The notes under the pieces are model-generated. The model searched no databases, had not been told where the DNA came from, and saw only the letters and a program-made list of their open reading frames with translations. The translations under genes and the position numbers were made by a program. Positions 36,453-45,802 of a DNA stretch of 64,000 bases are shown piece after piece (position 1 is the stretch's first letter; each line of letters begins with the position of its first letter). Origin of the DNA: Apilactobacillus kunkeei (lineage in GTDB: Bacteria > Bacillota > Bacilli > Lactobacillales > Lactobacillaceae); the NCBI RefSeq assembly GCF_001308195.1, contig NZ_JXDF01000014.1, positions 18,578 through 82,577 of the forward strand, read 5' to 3'.

Positions 36453-39074
36453 ATGGCTAGTAAAACTAAACAAACACCAATGATGGAACAATATCAGAAA
36501 GTAAAAGATCAATACCCAGATGCTTTTGTTTTTTATCGTCTTGGTGACTTTTATGAAATGTTCAATGAAGACGCGGTAAAGGGTGCCCAAATTCTTGAAC
36601 TAACATTAACTTCTAGAAGTAAGAATGCCGACAATCCAATTCCAATGTGTGGAGTGCCACACAAAGCGGTTGAATCATACATCGATACCTTAATCGATAA
36701 GGGGTACAAAGTCGCAATTGTAGAACAAATGGAAGACCCTAAATTGGCAAAGGGAATGGTTAAAAGAGCCGTTACCCAATTAGTTACTCCAGGTACCAGA
36801 ACTACAATGGGTGCCGAAAATGCTAAGGATAATAACTACTTAACAGCAATTGAATATTCAGATGCTGGTTATGGTTTTGCATACGCTGAACTATCTACCG
36901 GTGAATTAAAGACCACTGTTTTAAGTAATATGAACAGTGTTTTAAACGAGTTGATGACTCTACAAACTAAGGAAGTAATCGTTAACCGTGAAATTCCTGA
37001 AAAAGATGTCGCACTAATTAATAAAGTTGGAATCTTGGTTTCATATCAAGATGACATTAAAGAATTAGATGATATGAGATATCTTTCAGAAGGCTTAAGA
37101 CAAGACCTAGAAAAGAAGGTCGTAAATCGTCTAACTACTTACATTGTGGACACTCAAAAACGTAGCCTTTCTCACATGAAGGCAGCCGTTGCATACAAGC
37201 CAGCTGAATTTTTGAAGATGGATCATAATTCACAATACAACCTTGAATTAACCAAGAACCTTAGAACCAACAAAAAGTCAGGTAGTTTACTATGGTTATT
37301 GGATGAAACCAAGACAGCGATGGGTGGTAGAAAATTACGTGAATGGATTGACCATCCACTAATTGATAAATCATCCATCGAAAATCGTCAAAACCAAGTC
37401 GATGATTTATTAAACCATTACTATGAACGTAGTGAAATCACTGACATGTTAGTGAAGGTCTACGATTTGGAAAGACTTGCCGGTAAGGTTTCCTTTGGTT
37501 CAGTTAACGGTCGTGACTTAGTTCAATTAAAGACATCATTACAACAAATTCCAAAGATTAAATATATCTTGGATGAAATGGATACAAAATCATTTGATGA
37601 AATTAACAATGATTTAGACCCAGTTGATGAAGTGTCAGAACTGATTGAAAAGGCAATTACTGAAGAACCACCAATCTCAGTCACTGATGGTGGAGTTATT
37701 AAAGATGGCTACAACGAAATGTTGGATCAATACAGGGATGCAATGAACAACGGAAAACAATGGATTGCTGAACTAGAAAGCAAAGAACGTGAGCTTACCG
37801 GTATCAATAACCTAAAGATTGGTTACAATCACGTTTTCGGTTACTACATCGAAGTATCAAAGGCCAACCTAAGCAAGTTGCCAGAAGATAGATATGAAAG
37901 AAAGCAAACTCTTACCAATGCTGAAAGATTTTCTACTCCTGAATTAAAGGAAAAAGAAAAGTTAATCATTGAAGCACAAGAAAAATCCAAGACCTTAGAA
38001 TATGAATTATTCAGTGAAGTCCGCGATGTTGTTAAGAGTGCAATTCAAAGACTACAAAAACTAGCCAATGCGGTATCCAGTTTGGATGTAATGCAAAGCT
38101 TTGCATCTATTTCAGATGAATACAGATTGGTTCGTCCAACTTTAAATGAAGAACACAAGCTAGAAATCATTGATGGTAGACATCCGGTGGTTGAAAAGGT
38201 TATGGGTCATCAATCATACGTACCAAACGATGTGATTATGGATCCAGGAACAAACGTCTTGTTAATTACAGGTCCTAATATGTCTGGTAAGAGTACCTAC
38301 ATGCGTCAATTGGCATTAACAGTCATCATGGCCCAAATTGGTTGTTTTGTTCCTGCTAAGTCTGCCGAAATGCCAATTTTTGACCAAATATTTACCAGAA
38401 TTGGTGCTGCTGATGATTTGATTTCTGGACAAAGTACTTTCATGGTGGAAATGAAGGAATCAAACGAAGCGATTCAAAATGCTACCGATAACAGTTTGAT
38501 CTTATTCGATGAAATTGGTAGAGGGACAGCCACATACGATGGAATGGCGTTAGCTCAATCAATCATTGAATATGTTCACAATCACATCCATGCTAAGACA
38601 CTATTTTCTACTCACTACCATGAATTGACTGAACTAGCCGACTCATTGGATGAACTACAAAACGTTCATGTTGGTGCGGTTGAAAAAAACGGTGAACTAG
38701 TCTTTCTACACAAGGTGAAGAAGGGTGCTGCCGATAAATCATATGGTATTCACGTTGCAAAATTAGCTGGTTTACCAAATGAATTATTATCCAGAGCAGA
38801 CGTCATCTTAAGTGACTTGGAAAACAACAATGAAAAGACTAATACCGACAATGTTGTCATGGCAGAAAAATCAAGTCCAGTCGTTGAAGATGAAATTGAT
38901 GAACCAGAACAACAACTTTCATTGTTTGGGGATGTCAAAGAACCCCAAAAGAAAAAAGGTAAGAGTGGCGAAGATAAGATTCTAAAAGCTCTTAAGGACT
39001 TAGACTTGATGTCTAAGACACCAATGGATATTATGAATGAAGTATATAAATGGAAACGCGAAATTGATAAATAA
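36453..39074 (+). CDS. mutS: DNA mismatch repair protein MutS
   Basis: MutS recognises mismatches and small loops and recruits MutL. The 873-residue protein has the mismatch-reading motif [11 protein letters not shown] near residue 30, the ATPase P-loop GPNMSGKST, Walker [11 protein letters not shown] and the STHYHEL switch. A 60-residue variable acidic stretch precedes the C-terminal helix, normal for lactobacilli. AAGGAGG precedes the ATG. mutL follows after 15 bases. Confidence 0.97.
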   Translation: MASKTKQTPMMEQYQKVKDQYPDAFVFYRLGDFYEMFNEDAVKGAQILELTLTSRSKNADNPIPMCGVPHKAVESYIDTLIDKGYKVAIVEQMEDPKLAKGMVKRAVTQLVTPGTRTTMGAENAKDNNYLTAIEYSDAGYGFAYAELSTGELKTTVLSNMNSVLNELMTLQTKEVIVNREIPEKDVALINKVGILVSYQDDIKELDDMRYLSEGLRQDLEKKVVNRLTTYIVDTQKRSLSHMKAAVAYKPAEFLKMDHNSQYNLELTKNLRTNKKSGSLLWLLDETKTAMGGRKLREWIDHPLIDKSSIENRQNQVDDLLNHYYERSEITDMLVKVYDLERLAGKVSFGSVNGRDLVQLKTSLQQIPKIKYILDEMDTKSFDEINNDLDPVDEVSELIEKAITEEPPISVTDGGVIKDGYNEMLDQYRDAMNNGKQWIAELESKERELTGINNLKIGYNHVFGYYIEVSKANLSKLPEDRYERKQTLTNAERFSTPELKEKEKLIIEAQEKSKTLEYELFSEVRDVVKSAIQRLQKLANAVSSLDVMQSFASISDEYRLVRPTLNEEHKLEIIDGRHPVVEKVMGHQSYVPNDVIMDPGTNVLLITGPNMSGKSTYMRQLALTVIMAQIGCFVPAKSAEMPIFDQIFTRIGAADDLISGQSTFMVEMKESNEAIQNATDNSLILFDEIGRGTATYDGMALAQSIIEYVHNHIHAKTLFSTHYHELTELADSLDELQNVHVGAVEKNGELVFLHKVKKGAADKSYGIHVAKLAGLPNELLSRADVILSDLENNNEKTNTDNVVMAEKSSPVVEDEIDEPEQQLSLFGDVKEPQKKKGKSGEDKILKALKDLDLMSKTPMDIMNEVYKWKREIDK

Positions 39075-39089
39075 ATGAGGTGATTAATC

Positions 39090-41030
39090 TTGCATAAAAT
39101 ACATGAGTTATCAACAATTCTTGCTGATCAAATTGCAGCCGGTGAAGTTGTTGAACGACCTGCTTCGGTTGTAAAAGAATTAGTTGAAAATTCAATTGAT
39201 GCGCAAAGTACGCAAATTGATATCAATATTGAAGATGCAGGATTAAAGAAAGTCGAAATTATCGATGATGGAATTGGGATTAATCACGATGATGTCGAAA
39301 TCGCCTTTAAACGTCATGCAACAAGTAAGATTACTAACCAAAGAGATCTATTCAAGGTGCAATCCTTAGGTTTCCGTGGTGAAGCCTTGCCTTCAATCGC
39401 TTCAGTGTCAGATGTTCATTTGAAAACATCGACTGGGGATGAAGGAACTCAGATTCATATCAAGGGTGGCGAAATTAAAGAAATCAAACCAGCAGAAGCT
39501 AGAAGAGGAACAAGCATCTGCGTTGAGGACTTATTCTTTAATACACCTGCTAGATTGAAATACATGAAGACCATCAAGACTGAATTAGCCAAGATTTCTG
39601 ATATTGTTGATCGTTTAGCAATTGGCCATCCTAATATCGCATTTTCGTTGGTTCATAACCAAAGAGAAATCTTAAGAACATCAGGTAGAGGCCAACTGCA
39701 ACAGGTGATTGGTGATATTTATGGTGCCAAGAACTTAAAGCGTATTATTAAAATTAAAAATGCTGATAATGACTTTAAGATTAGTGGTTTTGTAAGTTTG
39801 CCTGAATTAACAAGAGCTTCTAGAAACTATGTCACCATCACTTTGAATGGTCGATACGTTAAAAACTATGCTTTATTCAAAGCAATCACCGATGGTTATG
39901 GTTCTAAGCTAATGGTTGGTCGTTATCCAATTGCTGTATTAAATATCGAATTGGATCCGGTTTTAACGGATGTCAATGTTCATCCAACCAAACAAACCGT
40001 TAGAATTAGCAAGGAAGATCAGTTATGTAATTTGGTCGCCAAAACAATCTATGATACGATTTATCAAGAAAATCTAATTCCAGAAGTGATGACTAGAGAC
40101 CGTGCTGTTCAACCAAGATATACTACTGAACAGTTGCAAATGCAAATCAATCAATATTCTCAGACAAGGGAAGAACCAAAGAGTGAACCTTTAGTTAACG
40201 ATTATGTTGAGCCCGTTTTACAACCTCAAGCTGAAGAAAAAGAAGCAACACCTAAGGAAGACATCAAGACTTCTGATATTGATGCTATTTACATCAGTAA
40301 TAAGGCACAATTAAATGATGAAGATGTAAAAAGTTTTGCTCATCGCTACGAACACCCCGTAACTCCATTTGGGGAAGATGAAGTGACTGATGATGAGGTA
40401 TCAAACAACGATAATCAACTACGTTTTCCTAAACTTTTGTATATTGGTCAACTTCACGGAACTTATCTAATTGCTGAATCAGACGATGGTATGTACATTG
40501 TCGACCAACATGCTGCTCAAGAAAGAATTAACTATGAACGATTGAGAACTGAGATTGGAGAGGTATCTAACGACCAACAAAGTTTGTTAGTGCCACTAGT
40601 CTTGGATTATCCTAATCGTGATGCGTTAATCATTCAAGAAAAGTTGGGGATGTTACAAGAAGTTGGCCTAAATGTTGAACCATTTGGGAAGAACAGCTTC
40701 GTAGTAAAGCAACATCCAACATGGATTGAAGAAGGTAACGAGGAAGAAACCATTCGAGAAATGATTGATTGGGTCATTAATCATAAGAATATCTCGGTAG
40801 CTTCATTTAGAGCACAGACAGCGATTATGATGAGTTGTAAGCAAGCAATTAAGGCTAACCATCACTTGGATAGAAAACAGGCGGTTCATTTACTTGATGA
40901 ATTAGCGACTGTTAACAATCCGTTTAATTGCCCTCATGGCAGACCCGTTTTAGTATCTTTTTCTAATACAGATATGGAAAAGATGTTCAAACGAATTCAA
41001 GACCCACATACTAACGACAATTTTATGTAA
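39090..41030 (+). CDS. mutL: DNA mismatch repair protein MutL, endonuclease type
   Basis: MutL couples mismatch recognition to strand incision. The 646-residue protein has the GHKL ATPase motifs (VVKELVENSIDA, DDGIGI, GFRGEAL) and, in the C-terminal third, the metal-binding endonuclease motif DQHAAQERINYE plus CPHGRP. It should therefore nick DNA itself, as expected in bacteria without MutH. The TTG start lies eight bases after GAGGTG. A ~100-residue linker of acidic, low-complexity sequence joins the two domains. Confidence 0.96.
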   Translation: MHKIHELSTILADQIAAGEVVERPASVVKELVENSIDAQSTQIDINIEDAGLKKVEIIDDGIGINHDDVEIAFKRHATSKITNQRDLFKVQSLGFRGEALPSIASVSDVHLKTSTGDEGTQIHIKGGEIKEIKPAEARRGTSICVEDLFFNTPARLKYMKTIKTELAKISDIVDRLAIGHPNIAFSLVHNQREILRTSGRGQLQQVIGDIYGAKNLKRIIKIKNADNDFKISGFVSLPELTRASRNYVTITLNGRYVKNYALFKAITDGYGSKLMVGRYPIAVLNIELDPVLTDVNVHPTKQTVRISKEDQLCNLVAKTIYDTIYQENLIPEVMTRDRAVQPRYTTEQLQMQINQYSQTREEPKSEPLVNDYVEPVLQPQAEEKEATPKEDIKTSDIDAIYISNKAQLNDEDVKSFAHRYEHPVTPFGEDEVTDDEVSNNDNQLRFPKLLYIGQLHGTYLIAESDDGMYIVDQHAAQERINYERLRTEIGEVSNDQQSLLVPLVLDYPNRDALIIQEKLGMLQEVGLNVEPFGKNSFVVKQHPTWIEEGNEEETIREMIDWVINHKNISVASFRAQTAIMMSCKQAIKANHHLDRKQAVHLLDELATVNNPFNCPHGRPVLVSFSNTDMEKMFKRIQDPHTNDNFM

Positions 41031-41043
41031 TCGAGGATAGACT

Positions 41044-41661
41044 ATGTTTGAATATTTAAAAGGAACCATCGAAGATGTCCAACCTGGATATATCGTAGTT
41101 GATGTAAACGGAGTTGGATACTTAGTATACACATCTAATCCATATGTATACCAAGTAGATAGTAATGAAGAAGTGAAGGTATTCATTCACCAAGCCGTGA
41201 CTGATTCATCACAACTACTTTATGGATTCTCCAGCCGAGAATTAAAATCAATTTTTGAAAAATTGCTAAACGTTTCAGGAATTGGTCCTAAGAGTGCATT
41301 AGCAATTATTGCTGGAAACGATCCACAATCATTACTAAGCGCAATTAATACAGAAAACGTTACTTACTTAACTAAGTTCCCAGGTGTTGGTCAAAAGACT
41401 GCTAAGCAAATCATTCTTGATTTGAAGGGCAAACTAGACGACATTGCACCATCATTATTCGATGACTTTACTGCTGAAAATCAACCTGTATCAGATGATA
41501 AGTCAGACAACCAAGCACTTGAAGATGCATTAGAAGCACTAAGTGAATTGGGATATTCAGCACGTGACATTAAGAAGGCTAGAAAGGCCTTAGAAGATAT
41601 TGAAGTTACAACTACTGAAGATTACTTAAGACAAGGTTTAAGTGCTGTAACTAAATTTTAA
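41044..41661 (+). CDS. ruvA: Holliday junction branch migration protein RuvA
   Basis: RuvA binds four-way junctions and loads RuvB. The 205-residue protein begins MFEYLKGTIEDV, has the two helix-hairpin-helix motifs (LLNVSGIGPKSAL and LTKFPGVGQKTAK) and a flexible linker before a C-terminal RuvB-contact helix bundle. It starts 13 bases after mutL and precedes ruvB, giving the conserved mutSL-ruvAB repair block. Confidence 0.96.
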   Translation: MFEYLKGTIEDVQPGYIVVDVNGVGYLVYTSNPYVYQVDSNEEVKVFIHQAVTDSSQLLYGFSSRELKSIFEKLLNVSGIGPKSALAIIAGNDPQSLLSAINTENVTYLTKFPGVGQKTAKQIILDLKGKLDDIAPSLFDDFTAENQPVSDDKSDNQALEDALEALSELGYSARDIKKARKALEDIEVTTTEDYLRQGLSAVTKF

Positions 41662-41674
41662 GGAGGAGTATTAA

Positions 41675-42685
41675 ATGGATGACAACCGCATTATCTCAGG
41701 CGATAGTGAAGGTAGAACTGAAGAAACATTTGAAAAATCACTCCGTCCACAATACTTATCAGAGTACATTGGTCAAGACGACTTAAAGAAAGAGTTGTCA
41801 GTGTACATTAAGGCTGCTAAACAACGTGAAGAAACTTTAGACCACGTTCTGTTGTATGGACCTCCTGGGTTAGGTAAGACTACCTTAGCGATGGTGATTG
41901 CAAACGAAATGGAAGCAAACATCAAAACAACCAGTGGTCCAGCAATTGAAAAGACTGGTGATTTAGCAGCACTGCTAAACGAATTACAACCTGGTGATAT
42001 TTTATTTATCGATGAAATTCATCGTCTTCCAAAGACAGTTGAAGAAATGCTTTATTCAGCAATGGAAGACTTCAGTGTTGATATCGTTGTGGGTCAAGGT
42101 CCAACAGCGCATCCTGTTCATTTACCATTGCCACCATTTACTTTGATTGGTGCAACTACCAGAGCCGGATTGCTATCAGCACCATTTAGAGATCGTTTCG
42201 GAATCGTTGAACACATGAAGTACTACAATACCGAAGATTTACAAGATATTGTTTTACGTTCAGCTGACATTTTCCATACTAAGATTTACGATCAAGGTGC
42301 ACATGAAATTGCTAGACGTTCAAGAGGAACACCTAGAATTGCGAACCGTTTATTAAAACGAGTTCGTGACTTTGCTCAAGTATCTAACGATGGAAACGTT
42401 GATGTCGATATCGTTGATACTTCACTTAAAATGTTGGGTGTTGATAACGAAGGATTGGATGCAACTGATATTAAGTTGTTAAAGACCATGATTGAGTTTT
42501 ACAATGGTGGACCGGTTGGTGTATCGACACTTGCTGCTAATATTGGAGAAGAAGTGAATACAATTGAAGAAATGTATGAACCATATCTTCTTCAAATTGG
42601 TTACATTAAAAGAACTGCCAGGGGTAGAGTGGTAACCGATAATGGTTATCATCACCTTAATTATCCAATTAATAGAGATAATTAG
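41675..42685 (+). CDS. ruvB: Holliday junction helicase RuvB
   Basis: RuvB is the AAA+ motor for branch migration. The 336-residue protein has [11 protein letters not shown], Walker [10 protein letters not shown], Walker B LFIDEIHR, the sensor GATTRAG and the C-terminal winged helix with RTARGRV. AGGAGG precedes the ATG. No RuvC gene is nearby, as usual in lactobacilli, where RecU resolves junctions. Confidence 0.97.
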   Translation: MDDNRIISGDSEGRTEETFEKSLRPQYLSEYIGQDDLKKELSVYIKAAKQREETLDHVLLYGPPGLGKTTLAMVIANEMEANIKTTSGPAIEKTGDLAALLNELQPGDILFIDEIHRLPKTVEEMLYSAMEDFSVDIVVGQGPTAHPVHLPLPPFTLIGATTRAGLLSAPFRDRFGIVEHMKYYNTEDLQDIVLRSADIFHTKIYDQGAHEIARRSRGTPRIANRLLKRVRDFAQVSNDGNVDVDIVDTSLKMLGVDNEGLDATDIKLLKTMIEFYNGGPVGVSTLAANIGEEVNTIEEMYEPYLLQIGYIKRTARGRVVTDNGYHHLNYPINRDN

Positions 42686-42752
42686 GGACTGGACTATTAA
42701 TGATAATTTTGATAAGATATATATTAAATTATGAGAGGTACGGTGAACTATA

Positions 42753-43067
42753 ATGGGTAACTACAGTGGATTTATTATTTTAATCGTATTATTTGCGATT
42801 ATGTATTTCTTGGTTATTAGACCACAAAAGAAACAACAACAAAAACACGCAGAAACATTAAAACAACTTCAAAAGGGTGACCACGTAACAACTATCGGTC
42901 GCTTACACGGTATCGTTGATGATATCAACGAAGAAGAAAAGACTGTTACTTTAGACTGTGACGGCATTTACTTAGTATTTGACCTAAACGCAATCGCAAA
43001 GGTAACTGATCGTGTTGCTGACGCTAAGTCAGATGACTCAGCCAAAGAAGCTAAAGAAGAAAAATAA
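42753..43067 (+). CDS. yajC: Preprotein translocase subunit YajC
   Basis: YajC is a small accessory protein of the Sec holotranslocon. The 104-residue product has one N-terminal helix (residues ~5-23), then VIRPQKKQQQKHAE and LQKGDHVTTIGRLHG, which are hallmark segments. The charged C-terminus is variable. A terminator follows. Confidence 0.93.
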   Translation: MGNYSGFIILIVLFAIMYFLVIRPQKKQQQKHAETLKQLQKGDHVTTIGRLHGIVDDINEEEKTVTLDCDGIYLVFDLNAIAKVTDRVADAKSDDSAKEAKEEK

Positions 43068-43073
43068 TAAGTT

Positions 43074-43114
43074 GAAAGAGACAGTTTTCAGCAGTGCTGA
43101 AGGTTGTCTCTTTT
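43074..43114 (+). terminator. Intrinsic terminator of yajC
   Basis: AAAGAGACA pairs with TGTCTCTTT, with an inner TTCAGC-GCTGAA helix. A short T tract ends it. Confidence 0.82.
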
Positions 43115-43194
43115 GTCTGTTAAGGCCTAAACAACATAAATGACCATATGATATAATTATGTTATGAATTTATAGAAGGATATTAGGAGCGATT

Positions 43195-44172
43195 ATGAGT
43201 AAAATGTTTAATTTTTTCAAATTATCAACGCAAAGTAAGATTATCAAAGCCATTTGCGATTTTGATACAATTATTATCCATAGACACCAACGACCAGATC
43301 CAGATGCATATGGTTCTCAAATGGGTTTAGCAAACATCATCAAGGCATCTTTTCCAAAAAAGAAGGTTTATTGTGTTGGAAAGCAATATCAAAGTTTTGA
43401 TTGGTTAGGAACAACCGACGAAATTGATGACGATGTATACAAGAATGCATTGGTTATTGTTGTTGATACCGCTAACCAACCTCGAGTTGATGATGATAGA
43501 TATACCCATGGAAAGATGATGATTAAGATTGACCATCATCCAAATGATGACCAATTTGGGGACATTATGTGGGTAGAACCAGAAGCATCAAGTACATCTG
43601 AATTAATCTATGATTTGTTTGAATCCTCAAAGAAGTTAAAGATTAACGCAAATGCTGGTCGCTTATTATACGCTGGTATTATTGGTGACACTGGTCGTTT
43701 CAAATATCCATCTACTTCATCAAACACATTTAGGGTAGCATCAGAATTGGCTAAGTTAGACTTCTCAATTAGTGAAGTTAACACAATTGAATCATCAATT
43801 GACTTACCAATGGCTAGACTATCCGCATATGTATATGAAAATCTAAGCATTACCGATAGTGGAGCCGCTTATATCGTATTAAGCGATGAAGTTTTGGAAC
43901 CATTCAATTTGGGCAATGAAAGAACTTCAGCCGTTGTACCACTTCCTGGCAATATCAATCAAGTAACCGCTTGGGCTATCTTTATTCAAAAAGAAGATGG
44001 CACATACAAGATTAGCTTGAGATCCAAAGGACCAGCTATTAATGAATTAGCCAAAGAATTTGGCGGTGGCGGTCATGATTTGGCAAGTGGTGCCGCTGCT
44101 AAAGACGAAGATGAAATCAAGTCGGTAATTAGTAAATTAGACGAATTAGTCGCTAGTTACAAAGGAGAATAA
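43195..44172 (+). CDS. nrnA: DHH-family phosphoesterase, NrnA-like
   Basis: NrnA-type enzymes degrade short oligoribonucleotides and dephosphorylate pAp. The 325-residue protein has the DHH motifs RPDPDAYGS, VVDTANQPR, IDHHPNDD and GDTGRFKY, and the DHHA1 substrate motif GGGGHDLASGA. All expected metal ligands are present. AGGAG precedes the ATG. The DEAD-box helicase gene follows after three bases, so the pair is probably co-transcribed and may both act in RNA turnover. Confidence 0.9.
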   Translation: MSKMFNFFKLSTQSKIIKAICDFDTIIIHRHQRPDPDAYGSQMGLANIIKASFPKKKVYCVGKQYQSFDWLGTTDEIDDDVYKNALVIVVDTANQPRVDDDRYTHGKMMIKIDHHPNDDQFGDIMWVEPEASSTSELIYDLFESSKKLKINANAGRLLYAGIIGDTGRFKYPSTSSNTFRVASELAKLDFSISEVNTIESSIDLPMARLSAYVYENLSITDSGAAYIVLSDEVLEPFNLGNERTSAVVPLPGNINQVTAWAIFIQKEDGTYKISLRSKGPAINELAKEFGGGGHDLASGAAAKDEDEIKSVISKLDELVASYKGE

Positions 44173-44175
44173 TAA

Positions 44176-45537
44176 ATGCCAAGTACATTTAAGCAATACA
44201 ATTTAAAGCCATTCATCATGGATGCTTTAGATGAATTAAACTTTAGAGAACCAACTGCTATTCAGGAAAAGATTATTCCTGAAATCCGTAAGGGTAGAAG
44301 TGTTGTTGGTCAATCAGCCACTGGTAGTGGTAAGACTCATGCATTCTTGTTACCAATTTTTGATAACTTAGACGTTGACACATTGGAAGTCCAAGCTGTT
44401 ATCACCACACCAAGTCGTGAATTAGCTTACCAAATTTACAACAATGCTAAGCAACTAGCTAAGCATTCAGACAAGACCATTCATATCGCTAACTACGTTG
44501 GTGGTACTGATAAGGTTAGACAAATTGAAAAGCTAAAGAATGAACAACCACAAATCGTTATTGGAACTCCAGGCCGTATTTCTGATTTGATCAAGGGTCA
44601 ACATCTACAAGTTCATACAGCTACTCAACTAGTAATTGATGAAGCTGATATGACACTAGACCTTGGTTTCTTAAACGATATCGACAACATCGCTGCTAGC
44701 TTTGGTAAGGATGTTCAAATGATGGTGTTCTCAGCAACCATTCCACAAAAATTAAAACCATTCTTGAAGAAGTATCTAGAAAATCCATACGTTGAAAACA
44801 TTCCAAACAGAACTGTTATCAGTCCAACAATTGATAACTGGTTAATTTCAACTAAGGGTCAAAACAAGAACGACTTAATCTACAAATTAATCACCATGGG
44901 TGAACCTTACCTTGTATTAATCTTTGCTAACACTAGAAAACGTGTCGAAGAAATTTACGAATTCTTACGTAACCAAGGACTAAAGGTGGGAATTGTTTCT
45001 GGTGATTTAACACCACGTGAACGTAAGAGAACTATGAAACAAATTCAAAATCTTGAATTCCAATACGTTGTAGCTACTGATTTAGCTGCTCGTGGAATTG
45101 ATATTGAAGGTGTTTCCGATGTTATTAACGATGATATTCCAGAAGACTTGGAATACTTCATTCACCGTGTTGGAAGAACAGGTAGAAATAACATGCCTGG
45201 AACTGCGGTTACACTTTATGCACCTGATGAAGAAGATGAGATTGATGCATTAGAAAAGATGGGCATTTCATTTAAGCCAAAGGTTATTCGTGGTGGCCGT
45301 GTTGAAGACACTTATGATCGTAACCGTAGAAAGTCACACCGTCGTGGTCATGACAAACTAGAACCAACCATGATTGGTATGATTAAAAAGAAGAAGAGAA
45401 ACGTTAAGCCTGGTTACAAGAACAAGATTAAACAAGAGCTTAAGCGAAACGATGAAATGAATCGTCGTATCCAACAAAGAGAAGAAGGACGTCGTAAGAG
45501 AAAGTCCAAGAAGAACAGTTCACAACGTTATAGATAA
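44176..45537 (+). CDS. DEAD-box RNA helicase (CshB-like)
   Basis: This ATP-dependent RNA helicase of 453 residues has the Q motif FREPTAIQEKII, motif I SATGSGKTH, motif II VIDEADM, motif III SAT and motif VI HRVGRTGR. The C-terminal ~85 residues are very basic (RRKSHRRGHD, KKKKRNVKPG), suited to RNA or ribosome binding. Length and sequence fit the CshB/YqfR group. It follows nrnA directly. Confidence 0.9.
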   Translation: MPSTFKQYNLKPFIMDALDELNFREPTAIQEKIIPEIRKGRSVVGQSATGSGKTHAFLLPIFDNLDVDTLEVQAVITTPSRELAYQIYNNAKQLAKHSDKTIHIANYVGGTDKVRQIEKLKNEQPQIVIGTPGRISDLIKGQHLQVHTATQLVIDEADMTLDLGFLNDIDNIAASFGKDVQMMVFSATIPQKLKPFLKKYLENPYVENIPNRTVISPTIDNWLISTKGQNKNDLIYKLITMGEPYLVLIFANTRKRVEEIYEFLRNQGLKVGIVSGDLTPRERKRTMKQIQNLEFQYVVATDLAARGIDIEGVSDVINDDIPEDLEYFIHRVGRTGRNNMPGTAVTLYAPDEEDEIDALEKMGISFKPKVIRGGRVEDTYDRNRRKSHRRGHDKLEPTMIGMIKKKKRNVKPGYKNKIKQELKRNDEMNRRIQQREEGRRKRKSKKNSSQRYR

Positions 45538-45540
45538 CGT

Positions 45541-45569
45541 TTGACACCGGTTTTAATAAACCATATAAT
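45541..45569 (+). promoter_or_regulatory. Consensus promoter of the alaS T-box leader
   Basis: TTGACA (45541-45546) and TATAAT (45564-45569) are separated by 17 bases, a perfect housekeeping consensus. Confidence 0.92.
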
Positions 45570-45575
45570 TTAGAT

Positions 45576-45780
45576 ATAAATTAGAGAACATGCTTGTATA
45601 ATTTCATTTTAAGAGACATCTTGGTTGGTGAAAAAGATGATTGGGTTTATCAAGTGCTATCTCGAGTAATAATTAAATCGCTTTCTCAGCGTTATTGAGA
45701 CTTAAAGAGGTATACGAAAAACATCGTTGCAAGTAAAGTGGTACCGCGCATATAGCGTCTTTACTAGCAACGGTGTTTTT
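45576..45780 (+). promoter_or_regulatory. T-box leader, alanine-specific, upstream of alaS
   Basis: The T-box AAGTGGTACCGCG is at 45736-45748. Stem I has an AGAGA motif and a CATCTT-GGTTGGTGAAAA-AGATG distal hairpin. The specifier is GCT at 45656-45658 (alanine), followed by A and TCTC, which pairs with GAGA upstream. The long terminator (45722-45780) pairs ATCGTTGC and GTAAAG with CTTTAC and GCAACGGT and ends in T residues. Confidence 0.92.
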
Positions 45781-45802
45781 GTGCTTATTGGAGGGAATTT
45801 CT